Shown piece by piece: positions 24,189-31,319 of a stretch of DNA of 33,098 nucleotides; position 1 is the stretch's first letter, and the number at the start of each line of letters is the position of its first letter. A program made the translations under genes and the position numbers. Source of the stretch: a virus; the IMG/VR virus record IMGVR_UViG_3300009788_000229, positions 1-33,098 of that record. The stretch is one strand, 5' to 3'. The notes beneath the pieces were generated by a model. The model made no database searches. It was not told where the DNA came from and saw only the letters and a list, made by a program, of their open reading frames with translations.

Positions 24189-24308
24189 TTAGGATTTATA
24201 TATCCAGCCGAACAGAGAAGCAAAAGCCTTATCTACCACTTTGAATGTAGCATAGAGTATTCCGGCTATACCTAAAGGGATAGACATTACTAAGACAAAA
24301 TCTCCCAT
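24189..24308 (-). CDS. Very small membrane protein
   Basis: This 39-residue protein has a hydrophobic first half (FVLVMSIPLGIAGILYATF) and an amphipathic end (ASLFGWIYKS). An almost perfect GAAGGAGGTGAT site before ATG makes it a good call despite its size. It is the first gene after the leftward promoter at 24356-24384. Confidence 0.6.
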   Translation of the reverse strand: MGDFVLVMSIPLGIAGILYATFKVVDKAFASLFGWIYKS

Positions 24309-24355
24309 CGGAAATCACCTCCTTCTCTCAATGCGTTCCTTTATCTTATAGAAGG

Positions 24356-24384
24356 ATTATAGTAAAGATAGACGTGATACGCAA
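24356..24384 (-). promoter_or_regulatory. Leftward TTGCGT promoter
   Basis: Read leftward, ACCCTTGCGT ends at 24379, then 17 bases, then a perfect TATAAT (24361-24356). It has the same CCCTTGCGT block as the promoters at 24995 and 29999 and serves the genes at 24308 and 24170 and the structured RNA. Confidence 0.75.
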
Positions 24385-24548
24385 GGGTTATAGTATGTTT
24401 AACATAGTTTTATATTGTTTTGTCTATTCCGGTTTATTATGTTTTGGCTTTGCTACCGATATGCTTATGTATCTGATTGTGCCACATATGATGCTTACTA
24501 TAATTATGCACCAGACTGAAGCAGGCATAGTCTATGTCCTTGTTTGGA

Positions 24549-24788
24549 TTATGCTTGTTGTGCTGCGCCTACTTTGCCTTGAATGCTCGTCTTGACTTCT
24601 AGTCTAGCAGACAACTCGTGAATTCCCCTTTTAATCCCTAAAGCTTCATTTGCCAAGGCAGCAAGCATATACCAATCGGTAGTCTGAGCATTATGATTCT
24701 CTTCAGTGATATCCCGAAGCTGCTTATAGATTTCATCCAGCGATTCCTTCTTTTTCCTTAGGACTTCTGCCATCTTCATATCAATCAT
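24549..24788 (-). CDS. Coiled-coil small protein
   Basis: This 79-residue protein is helical and charged (MKMAEVLRKKKESLDEIYKQ, then LANEALGIKRGIHELSARLE). GGAAAGGTGGTGAT stands before ATG. It lies alone between two leftward TTGCGT boxes (24379 and 24958). No family recognised. Confidence 0.6.
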   Translation of the reverse strand: MIDMKMAEVLRKKKESLDEIYKQLRDITEENHNAQTTDWYMLAALANEALGIKRGIHELSARLEVKTSIQGKVGAAQQA

Positions 24789-24952
24789 TCACAATCACCA
24801 CCTTTCCTCTCTTAGAGCTTATTTAAGCCTATGCCCTTCTAAGGCAATTAGAGATAAGCGTTAGCCTATCCAAAACGACTTAGAAGGATGATAGGGTATG
24901 AATAGAATAATGATTTATCTATCCTATTTCCTATAGAGTACTATAAGATATT

Positions 24953-25005
24953 ATGGTACGCAAGATATAAATTATGGTTAACATAGTTATTCCCTTGCGT
25001 ACCAT
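24953..25005. repeat. 12-base inverted repeat over TTGCGT boxes
   Basis: ATGGTACGCAAG (24953-24964) and CTTGCGTACCAT (24994-25005) are perfect inverted copies 29 bases apart. Each holds a TTGCGT -35 box, so divergent promoters may face away from this centre. The rightward one is good; the leftward one has only a weak -10 (TACTCT, 17 bases on). The extra matching ACCAT beyond the -35 points to a protein-binding site too. Confidence 0.6.
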
Positions 25006-25023
25006 TTTGGTCTATTATATACT
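24995..25023 (+). promoter_or_regulatory. Rightward TTGCGT promoter of small-gene cluster
   Basis: TTGCGT (24995-25000), 17 bases, TATACT (25018-25023). The upstream ATAGTTATTCCC block is the same as at 29987-29998, before the giant RNA. It precedes the gene at 25060. Confidence 0.75.
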
Positions 25024-25059
25024 ATTTTAAAGTAAGATAAGGAAGGAGGTGAGGAAACT

Positions 25060-25374
25060 ATGCCGAAAGAAATAACGGATCGAAAAGTAACATTCTCGTG
25101 TAAGGAATGCGGAAGAGATGAACCGTGCACTTTATCGATAACTTATGATAAAGATGAGATGGAAGAGAATGGAGAAGATAGTGACATAGTCTGTCCCTGG
25201 TACTTCAATAGCGCCCATACAGCAAAATTGGCCAGAATAAAGAAACCAGACACTTCATTCCATTGCACCGTGCCTTCAGAGAAATGTCCAAAAGACTCTG
25301 AAGAAGAATCCTGTCTGGAATGCGAATACAGCCCTGATTACTCTGAATCGCTGTATGATGACAGAAGCGTCTAA
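25060..25374 (+). CDS. Zinc-ribbon small protein, paralog of 25955
   Basis: This 104-residue protein has CKECGRDEPC (14-23), DIVCPW (about 43-48) and further Cys at 63, 69 and in CLEC. The first part matches the protein at 25955 (C-x2-C...PC, then a CPW). GGAAGGAGGTGAG stands before ATG. It is acidic, likely binds zinc, and is the first gene of a cluster of tiny genes that share long ribosome sites. Confidence 0.6.
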   Translation: MPKEITDRKVTFSCKECGRDEPCTLSITYDKDEMEENGEDSDIVCPWYFNSAHTAKLARIKKPDTSFHCTVPSEKCPKDSEEESCLECEYSPDYSESLYDDRSV

Positions 25375-25407
25375 CTTCTCCACAGACTGATGCCGGGAGG
25401 AAGAACT

Positions 25408-25500
25408 ATGATCAAAGACATAGCTAAATTCCTTTTACTTGTGGCTGTGATAGTCTTTGCTGGTGTTACAATAGTAAACATGACTATCCCTACTCCTTAA
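25408..25500 (+). CDS. Tiny membrane protein
   Basis: This 30-residue peptide (MIKDIAKFLLLVAVIVFAGV, then TIVNMTIPTP) has one membrane segment. GGGAGGAAG stands 6 bases before ATG. It fits between two well-supported genes and has no overlap. Confidence 0.5.
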   Translation: MIKDIAKFLLLVAVIVFAGVTIVNMTIPTP

Positions 25501-25535
25501 TAATTCTTATACAGCTGAAAGGAGGTGATACAGGA

Positions 25536-25757
25536 ATGAGCATTATGCTGAACTTAGGGTCTGAAGGGACGCACTCCTTTTCAGAGAATCCTATTCACCT
25601 TGAATCAAATGGGTGGTACTTTTGGGATGAAACATGGGCACACGAATATGGCCCTTACTCATCCTATGCTGAATGCTATACAGGGATGATAGGCTACTGT
25701 CGGATGCTGAGTTTCGACCATCTGAAATTAGACATCTTAGGGCTCCAGAAGAGGTGA
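25536..25757 (+). CDS. Small aromatic-rich phage protein
   Basis: This 73-residue protein holds NGWYFWDETWAHEYGPYSSY, a pattern seen in short phage proteins of unknown function (W-x-FWDE...GPYxxxxxA). GAAAGGAGGTGATACAGGA stands before ATG, nearly the same leader as at 25765 and 25955. Confidence 0.6.
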   Translation: MSIMLNLGSEGTHSFSENPIHLESNGWYFWDETWAHEYGPYSSYAECYTGMIGYCRMLSFDHLKLDILGLQKR

Positions 25758-25764
25758 TACAGAA

Positions 25765-25905
25765 ATGCGATACTTTGGATCAAAACGTATACAGCACTGG
25801 ATGCACTACCGATTCTGCGAAGCAATCCGAAGTGGCAGCGCGGGACTCATGAGCACCTCAAGAAGATTGCAGAGATTCAGGTCCCGCAGACCTGATATAC
25901 ACTGA
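25765..25905 (+). CDS. Very small Arg-rich protein
   Basis: This 46-residue protein (MRYFGSKRIQHWMHYRFCEA onward) has eleven Arg and one Cys. GAGGTGATACAGAA stands before ATG, the same leader type as its neighbours. It may bind nucleic acid. Confidence 0.45.
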   Translation: MRYFGSKRIQHWMHYRFCEAIRSGSAGLMSTSRRLQRFRSRRPDIH

Positions 25906-25954
25906 AGGATTCTAACCTGATCACAACAACCAGCTGAAAGGAGGTGATAGAGAA

Positions 25955-26164
25955 ATGAAGATATACGCTTACAAGTGTTCATTGTGCTACGGAGAGGAAG
26001 CACCATGTCGTCTGATCTCTGCTGTACCAAAAAATATAGTGAAGCATCCAGAGTCAGACGTACAAGATCCGCCAGACCTGTGTCCTTGGTCTGTGATAGA
26101 GTCGGCTATTCCTGTCTCTGCCTGGCCTGTCTGGATTTTAGAAGGTGTGTTCGAAAAGGTCTGA
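25955..26164 (+). CDS. Zinc-ribbon small protein, paralog of 25060
   Basis: This 69-residue protein has CSLCYGEEAPCRL and PPDLCPWSVIE, matching CKECGRDEPCTL and SDIVCPWYF of the protein at 25060. Leader CAGCTGAAAGGAGGTGATAG is nearly the same as before 25536. The two differ in the length of the end (the 25060 protein has a Cys-rich tail). Confidence 0.6.
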   Translation: MKIYAYKCSLCYGEEAPCRLISAVPKNIVKHPESDVQDPPDLCPWSVIESAIPVSAWPVWILEGVFEKV

Positions 26165-26959
26165 TCGCAACAACCAGTTAAGGAAAGTGGTCAAATATCA
26201 ATAGGTTATCCTTATTCCTGCTGTATATCATCCATCCAGTCAACCAGGGATCATACCAAAATTCAATTATCTTCTCCCTCTTATAGGGTCGGATCTTCTA
26301 TTGTTGTGATCTGCTCTGGTTATCATCCATACATTCAGTGGTAGAACATACATTAATTGAGACTTTCTGTCCAAATGACCAGTCATATTGTGTGATAATG
26401 GATCATCATCGGTCATTTTACTCATATTGTTGTATAAGCTCTCTATATGACTACGTCCGTGACGGACCAGCACTATAGACAAATGTAGCACAAAAATCAC
26501 ATATATATAAGATTGATCACATACAGACACATATATAAACACAAAATACATACTAAACCCCTTCAGAACACAATAACTAACAAAGTTCCTTACTACTTAC
26601 CCTTGCATACACAGGTTAACAGAATAAGAACAGGGGATCACATCTTATTACTCTCTTATACCCCGTACTATAGGTTAGTATAGTCTATGTTTCTTATGTT
26701 CTATTTATATTTGCTGGATTTTTTCTTTATTAGTTCTTTTACGGAAAATTATGATCCTTAGTGATTTTAATATGTTTCATTAGTTTTACTCTGTTATTTT
26801 GGTTCTATAATATGAACTATGATAAGTATGTGATTTTTATTTAGATTGTAGAGTTTTAATTGAAATCAGATTTTACTTCTGTTCATATTGGTTTATTTTT
26901 GTTTATCTGAAACAGAATGATATTAATGATTTATACAGCTTTATTACATATAATTTTAC
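26165..26959. other. Gene-free AT-rich stretch
   Basis: I see no gene with a ribosome site in these 795 bases. There are CATCCATCCAG and CATCCATACATTCAG words at 26226-26332 like those near 23565-23770, short hairpins GTCCG-TGA-CGGAC (about 26455-26467) and ACTATA-ggttag-TATAGT (about 26668-26685), and then very AT-rich DNA. It could hold regulatory sites or an origin. Confidence 0.5.
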
Positions 26960-26988
26960 TTTACTTTATTACCCTTTTAATATATAGT
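26960..26988 (+). promoter_or_regulatory. Rightward TTTACT promoter of lipoprotein operon
   Basis: TTTACT (26960-26965), 17 bases, TATAGT (26983-26988). The spacer contains CCTTTTAATA like the promoter at 6437-6465, so both belong to one class. Confidence 0.55.
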
Positions 26989-27037
26989 TAAATATAGAAG
27001 GGAGCAAATATATTAGTCTATAAGGAGGTGAGAAAAT

Positions 27038-27412
27038 ATGATAAGAACTTTAGCTGTTACTTTGTCTTTAGCAGCTATGATTAGTGCAGGTTGTGCTCAA
27101 AAATCTATAAAGAATCCTGTAGAGCTGAATCTTCCAGCATTGAGAGTCATTCTGGAGCCAGCAGATAGCAGACAGCTCGGAAAGACCACTATGGAAAGTT
27201 CTCATTTTGGTGTCACTTTCAATATTGTAAAAGGGAATCATGATAAAGGAACTATCAGACTCTATGGTTATCGATGCGGAGAGAACGGGAAGAAAGTCTG
27301 CTTTGATGAAAGGATTCTTGGACACGAAGTGTTAGAAGCCCTCTTCCATTTTGATGACGGGAGCAATAACATCCTGCACCCTCATGCTAAAGGTGCTTTT
27401 GACAAAAGATGA
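27038..27412 (+). CDS. Probable lipoprotein
   Basis: This 124-residue protein has an N-terminal signal (MIRTLAVTLSLAAMISAGC) with a lipobox-like SAGC at 16-19, then a soluble part with ILGHEVLEALFHF near the end. Cys19 would carry the lipid after cleavage. Phage lipoproteins serve as spanins, or block re-infection at the host surface; this one has no clear mark of either. ATAAGGAGGTGAG before ATG is a very strong site. It is the first gene after the promoter at 26960-26988. Confidence 0.7.
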   Translation: MIRTLAVTLSLAAMISAGCAQKSIKNPVELNLPALRVILEPADSRQLGKTTMESSHFGVTFNIVKGNHDKGTIRLYGYRCGENGKKVCFDERILGHEVLEALFHFDDGSNNILHPHAKGAFDKR

Positions 27413-27466
27413 TAGACATACTGATACCACGCAAAGATAGACAGCGTGAGGTATCAGTATGTCTAT
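27412..27466. terminator. Long hairpin with 17-pair perfect stem
   Basis: ATAGACATACTGATACC (27412-27428) is inverted exactly at 27450-27466, and the loop holds a further ACGC...GCGT pair. No T run follows on either strand, so it may be a processing site or a weak terminator between the lipoprotein gene and the next. It begins on the last base of the lipoprotein gene's stop codon. Confidence 0.6.
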
Positions 27467-27500
27467 TAACTTAGCATCCATGTTTACAAAAGGAGGCATC

Positions 27501-27710
27501 ATGAGCAGTGAATGGTTATGCGATAAGTGTTTTAAAGATTTAGAAGGACTTGAAGGAATGGAACTGGCAGAAGCACCAATGATGAATATGATAAACTCTT
27601 CTTGTATAGTCTGCTACAATCTCGGGAAACATCACACACACATCTCCAGGGAGCAAGTCATGATGCTCCAGGAAGAGCTGACGGAGGATCTAAAATGTTT
27701 AAAGAAATAA
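27501..27710 (+). CDS. Zinc-ribbon small protein
   Basis: This 69-residue protein has CDKC near the N-terminus and CIVC in the middle, then a His pair (HHTH) and a helical end. I chose ATG 27501 with AAAGGAGG before it, rather than an ATG at 27459 that lies within the hairpin. It overlaps the next gene by 16 bases. Confidence 0.6.
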   Translation: MSSEWLCDKCFKDLEGLEGMELAEAPMMNMINSSCIVCYNLGKHHTHISREQVMMLQEELTEDLKCLKK

Positions 27711-27985
27711 TGTTAGACGAATCTGGGCACCTACACCTAACCAGAAACGGAATATTCAAGAAACAATTGTGCCGGCACGTAATCAAGAGAGGCATAAATC
27801 AGTTTCAATTGGGAGCATGCGGTGATTGGTGCCCTTCCTTTGGTGGAGTAGAGGCAACAGACGTCATCAATAAGGATAACCCTGCTAAATGGAAATTTAT
27901 GATCTGTGGCGGCCTTATATTATATGCTGAATTATTTATAAACAATAGACCACATTGTGGCGTGAAGCCAAAGGAGAAAGAATGA
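27695..27985 (+). CDS. Unknown small protein
   Basis: This 96-residue protein (MFKEIMLDESGHLHLTRNGI onward) has five Cys, including CGDWC, and strand-rich parts. ATG 27695 has GGAGG before it; an upstream in-frame ATG at 27602 would lie deep in the preceding gene. The stop overlaps the next ATG. Confidence 0.55.
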   Translation: MFKEIMLDESGHLHLTRNGIFKKQLCRHVIKRGINQFQLGACGDWCPSFGGVEATDVINKDNPAKWKFMICGGLILYAELFINNRPHCGVKPKEKE

Positions 27986-28305
27986 AAGATAATCAGAAAT
28001 TTGCATTTGGGTGCCTATTAATAGCAGCTATGTTTGCAACAGCAATACCGACTGCAACGTATGTCTTCAGAAATAAAACACCAGAGCAAACAGAAGATTC
28101 AGCTCTGCCAGCTTCAGAGCCAAAACCAGAAAAGATATCACAGGTCTACACCACTTTGGATAAGGGTATGTTTCGTTTCACAGATTGCGAGACAAGGATA
28201 GTTTGTTACTATAGGCAGATGGGCGGGAGAAGGGAAACTACTATGGATTGTGTGCCAGATTCTCAGATACCTAATTATTTTATGAAAGCCCAATGTGGTA
28301 AATAG
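27982..28305 (+). CDS. Signal-anchored small protein
   Basis: This 107-residue protein has an N-terminal membrane helix (FGCLLIAAMFATAIPTATYV), a Pro/Glu-rich linker and a Cys-containing outside part (CETRIVCYYRQM, DCVPDS, AQCGK) that may form disulfides. Chosen ATG 27982 has AAAGGAGAAAGA before it. It may sit in the periplasm or outer face of the membrane. Confidence 0.6.
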   Translation: MKDNQKFAFGCLLIAAMFATAIPTATYVFRNKTPEQTEDSALPASEPKPEKISQVYTTLDKGMFRFTDCETRIVCYYRQMGGRRETTMDCVPDSQIPNYFMKAQCGK

Positions 28306-28313
28306 GAGGATTC

Positions 28314-28436
28314 ATGGAAATAGCAATATTGATGATTGTGATTTTTGTCTTCGGTTTGGCAAAAGTGGTTCATGATTATTTCAAAATTAAACCAGAATCA
28401 TCAAGGCATCCTTTCCACCACCTTGATCTCTACTAA
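28314..28436 (+). CDS. Very small membrane protein
   Basis: This 40-residue protein has one membrane segment (MEIAILMIVIFVFGLAKVV) and a His-rich end (HPFHHLDLY). TAGGAGG stands 6 bases before ATG. It fits exactly between two genes. Confidence 0.55.
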   Translation: MEIAILMIVIFVFGLAKVVHDYFKIKPESSRHPFHHLDLY

Positions 28437-28447
28437 AGGAGAATCTA

Positions 28448-29011
28448 ATGACTAAAGATGATTTAGAACTTTATGAATATTTCATGGAGAGGACAGAGCC
28501 AGAAGATAAAGGAGATATGGCTATAGCTTTCCTTAAAGGTTTGATCAGGAAAGCCAAGGCTGGTTTTGAAATAGATGAAAAGAAAGAAAAACTGGACAGA
28601 TGGGTCTGCCTTACCAGTCCTATACCCAAAGGTGAATCTTGCAAAATATTTCTTGACGGCAAAAGGATTGCTGGCATTACAGATTGGAGCATAGATGTTG
28701 ACAGAGACTCTCTGGTCAGATTCGCTTTGGATAATGAGTATTCCCATATTTCCACAGTAGATCACCCGAGCCATCTTCCAATCCACAGCTACCAAAAAGG
28801 ATTGGAAGATGGCAAATCGCTAGGAATATCTGACACCCTATCAGAGATAAGAAAAAGAATCAGCAGAAATCTATCTCATATTCATTCTGATTTAAAAAGG
28901 ATACCAAAAGACGAAACCTTTCTCAGGACTAAACACTCAGGCCGAAAATCAGCATACAAAAGGATACTTGGAATGCTGGATGGAATGAAAGCAAAGGAGG
29001 AATCAGAATGA
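28448..29011 (+). CDS. Unknown protein
   Basis: This 187-residue protein has a helical acidic front, a strand-rich middle (GESCKIFLDGKRIAGITDW, then DRDSLVRFAL) and a basic, helical end (ISRNLSHIHSDLKRIPK). AAAGGAG precedes ATG; the stop overlaps the next ATG (ATGA). No family recognised. Confidence 0.6.
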   Translation: MTKDDLELYEYFMERTEPEDKGDMAIAFLKGLIRKAKAGFEIDEKKEKLDRWVCLTSPIPKGESCKIFLDGKRIAGITDWSIDVDRDSLVRFALDNEYSHISTVDHPSHLPIHSYQKGLEDGKSLGISDTLSEIRKRISRNLSHIHSDLKRIPKDETFLRTKHSGRKSAYKRILGMLDGMKAKEESE

Positions 29012-29517
29012 ACAGAGAGACAATCCGTATAGCAAAGGCTGTCTTGAGAGCTATAGAGATAAGAAATGATAGCTATGACAGAGAGGCTTCAGATAAAGCT
29101 GAACACGACTATGAGAAACTATTGATTGAGTTGAAAAAGAACCGCCTTCTGCCCACTCCAGGAGAGTATGGCGGATACCTTTTGTCTTCTATTGATCCCA
29201 CAGTATTCTATCGGAAAACTGTGGAGGAATCATGCATGGAAGCAGCAGAAGAAAGCGGACTAGATAAGATTACAGGAATGATAATCGGTCTTTCTTTTGG
29301 CCAGATAGATGAACTTGTAGCTTGGGCAAATATGGTTTTTGCTTGCATAGAAAGAGATGTCGGGAATGGATTGGTAAGAGCTGACTGTGGACATCCTGTT
29401 CCGTATGGCGAGCTGTGCTGCGTACAGCCGACGAACAGTAAAGATTTTCCATGGGTCTGTGATAATTGCATCGAGAAAGAATTCATAAACCTACTAGGAG
29501 GAAAGGAGCCACAATGA
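29008..29517 (+). CDS. Unknown protein with C-terminal zinc ribbon
   Basis: This 169-residue protein has a helical N-terminus, a middle with MIIGLSFGQIDELVAWANM and a C-terminal DCGHPVPYGELCC...CDNC pattern, which can hold zinc. AAAGGAGG stands before ATG. It is coupled to the gene upstream. Confidence 0.6.
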   Translation: MNRETIRIAKAVLRAIEIRNDSYDREASDKAEHDYEKLLIELKKNRLLPTPGEYGGYLLSSIDPTVFYRKTVEESCMEAAEESGLDKITGMIIGLSFGQIDELVAWANMVFACIERDVGNGLVRADCGHPVPYGELCCVQPTNSKDFPWVCDNCIEKEFINLLGGKEPQ

Positions 29518-29568
29518 GACTATCCGGTACACAAATATGATGAGGATTATGATGAAGATCTGATTGCT

Positions 29569-29898
29569 ATGAAACCAAAAGTCTTTCTCGGCGATCAGGA
29601 AGTGGATAAAGTTTACTGTGTTGATGAAGAGTTAGGTATCATTTGGAGATACAAACTAGACAGAGAAGGAAAGCATATGTTTAACCATGATAGATCAAAA
29701 TTACTAACTCAGGTCTTGAAAGGGAAAGTCAGACTTGAATTCGGACCATTATCGAGCAAAGCTATCACAATATTCTGGTTGAACAAGATAGCAGAACTAT
29801 ACAAGATGCATGACTATCTCAAAAATGGTTCAGAATCAGATATTGATTGGCAGACGGTTGTTTGGACAAGATTCAAAACTGTAAAACAGAATCGATAA
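29569..29898 (+). CDS. Unknown phage protein, start probably shifted
   Basis: The reading frame is open from just after 29517 and reads DYPVHKYDEDYDEDLIA before the first ATG at 29569. The only good ribosome site (AGGAGGAAAGGAG) stands before ATG 29514, which in its own frame stops after eight codons. A +1 shift right after ATG 29514 would give MDYPVHKYDEDYDEDLIAM and a protein of about 127 residues. The core (KVFLGDQEVDKVYCVDEELG, then IIWRYKLDREGK) looks like small phage proteins of unknown function. The start is thus doubtful: error, mutation or recoding. Confidence 0.6.
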   Translation: MKPKVFLGDQEVDKVYCVDEELGIIWRYKLDREGKHMFNHDRSKLLTQVLKGKVRLEFGPLSSKAITIFWLNKIAELYKMHDYLKNGSESDIDWQTVVWTRFKTVKQNR

Positions 29899-29998
29899 TT
29901 TTGGAGAATATCAGAACGGGACTATTCCCTATCATATAAACCAATGATATCACTATATTTCTACCATAATTTTTTATTGTGAATCCATAGTTATTCCC

Positions 29999-30027
29999 TT
30001 GCGTTACATTTCCTTTTTTTATATAAT
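29999..30027 (+). promoter_or_regulatory. Rightward TTGCGT promoter of the giant RNA
   Basis: TTGCGT (29999-30004), 17 bases, perfect TATAAT (30022-30027). The block ATAGTTATTCCC ahead of it is the same as before 24995. Transcription should begin near 30034, next to the first hairpin of the RNA. Confidence 0.8.
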
Positions 30028-30034
30028 AAAGTTT

Positions 30035-31319
30035 CTAAGGTAAGATATACCTTAGAGAAGAAACATAGCTCAAGGGAGCGTGCGGGTAGAGAGTCGCGGT
30101 GGCTCGGGGAGCGTAACCGTTCTCATCACAATCTGATAAGGGTCGGGAATCTAGATTATAGACGTTCCTGAACAGGAAGCCCTTCAGAGCCTGCTACATC
30201 GTTCAAGATAGAGTAGGCGGTTCACAACCCACCGGAAAGATAAAGAGGGAGTCGTATGGAATCCTCCGGGTAAAGCTGTCCGGAAGGTTACTAACCTTTT
30301 ATGCCAGCTAAGCTCACGCACTGAATCCAATCATACTTAAATCTCCTCTCCGGTCACCCTCGAAAACGCCAGAAAGAGGAAAATTTGCTGGCGATATGGC
30401 AAGTAGACTCTACCGAGATAATAAAACCTGTCTCAAGTCTGATGTACCCCTTGCCGGTAAGGGAATAGACCTCTTCCATAAAATATCCTCCAAGATCTTA
30501 AGTAAATCCAAAATGGTACTTGTATGCTATCACAGATATGGGTAAAGAGATCTAAAGCTTAATCATCATTCATTACAAAGCGAACGAGAAGGATATGGGC
30601 GATAGGAATTGGCATCCAAAGTTAGTAAAGGCAGCTAAGATAGGCGTGTCGACCTACGGTCTATGGTAAATTGTGTGTACCACCTCTGTACTATAGACAT
30701 AAAAGCAATTCGGCTCGTAGGGCAAGAAAAATCTGACTAACGATCAGTGGATACCGTGAGGCTATGAAAGCTACGGACTCTCATGTAGATACCGGGAGAG
30801 ACGCTGACTGATACGCGTTGGACTAAATGCTTGCATGTGTAAAGCCAGTACGAAAGGTCATATTTTGTGGAAACCTAGGAGTGTTCACAAGATAGGATAG
30901 TTTTATCATATAGTTATACAAAGGTTCTCAGCTTCCCGTAGAATGAAGAGGAGAGTAATATGATGAGATGCGTTATCCTGTGATGGATAAGCCCTGTATA
31001 GTATATGTGATTTTGTCCTAAAACGTCTCTGACCAAAAAGGAGCGAGATGGACGGAAGTAAAAAACTTATGGCTTGAAATATCGGAAGTTCAAAAGTATC
31101 CGGTTGAATCTCTAAACTCAACCACACTACCGGATTATATGATATACAATAGACCCTATACTTAGTGAAGCGAGGATGCCGCTTGGTTGAGATACCGAGT
31201 AATAAATTCATATACCTCCTCCTTTGAAAAGAAGGTAATAGGTCACCCCTTGGGAGAGCTTGCATAGCTGTCTTAAGGGGTGATACTATTTAAGGACATC
31301 TTTACCAGAGGTGTTTTTA
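30035..31319 (+). ncRNA. Giant structured noncoding RNA, about 1.28 kb
   Basis: No gene of reasonable length with a ribosome site lies here on either strand. A good sigma-70-like promoter stands just before it, and a terminal hairpin at 31283-31327. It is full of hairpins: CTAAGGT...ACCTTAG (30035-30055), CGGT/GCTC...GAGC/ACCG (about 30096-30120), TCTGA-AGGG with CCCTTCAGA (about 30131-30188), AAGGTT-ACT-AACCTT (about 30285-30299), CGCCAG...CTGGCG (about 30367-30393), GTCTATGGTA...TACTATAGAC (30659-30698), GGTTGA...TCAACC (about 31101-31122), AAGCG...CGCTT (about 31168-31184) and CACCCCTT...AAGGGGTG (31244-31282). Large phage RNAs such as GOLLD (about 800 nt) and ROOL (about 600 nt) are the closest idea, but I could not match it to either, and it is longer. 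Role unknown. Confidence 0.75.

Noticed and set aside
24374-24595. 73-codon hydrophobic plus-strand frame
   Set aside because: It overlaps the leftward promoter at 24356-24384 and the gene at 24549; hydrophobic character arises easily in T-rich DNA.
26267-26551. 94-codon minus-strand frame in the gene-free stretch
   Set aside because: An AAGGGG stands before it, but the protein has no clear pattern and the DNA is AT-rich repeats; too weak to list.
30079-30130. tRNA-like D-arm
   Set aside because: GCGGGTAGAG looks like a tRNA start, but there is no T-arm (GTTCRA) or acceptor partner downstream.
30060-30900. Group I or group II intron
   Set aside because: A GTGCGGG near 30079 and GGACTAAATG near 30820 resemble intron signals, but no matching P7 partner (TAGTCC), no domain V and no split gene on the two sides were found.
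30906-31265. 119-codon frame on the minus strand inside the giant RNA
   Set aside because: It has no good ribosome site, no recognisable motif and runs against the promoter and terminal hairpin of the RNA; it is most likely chance.
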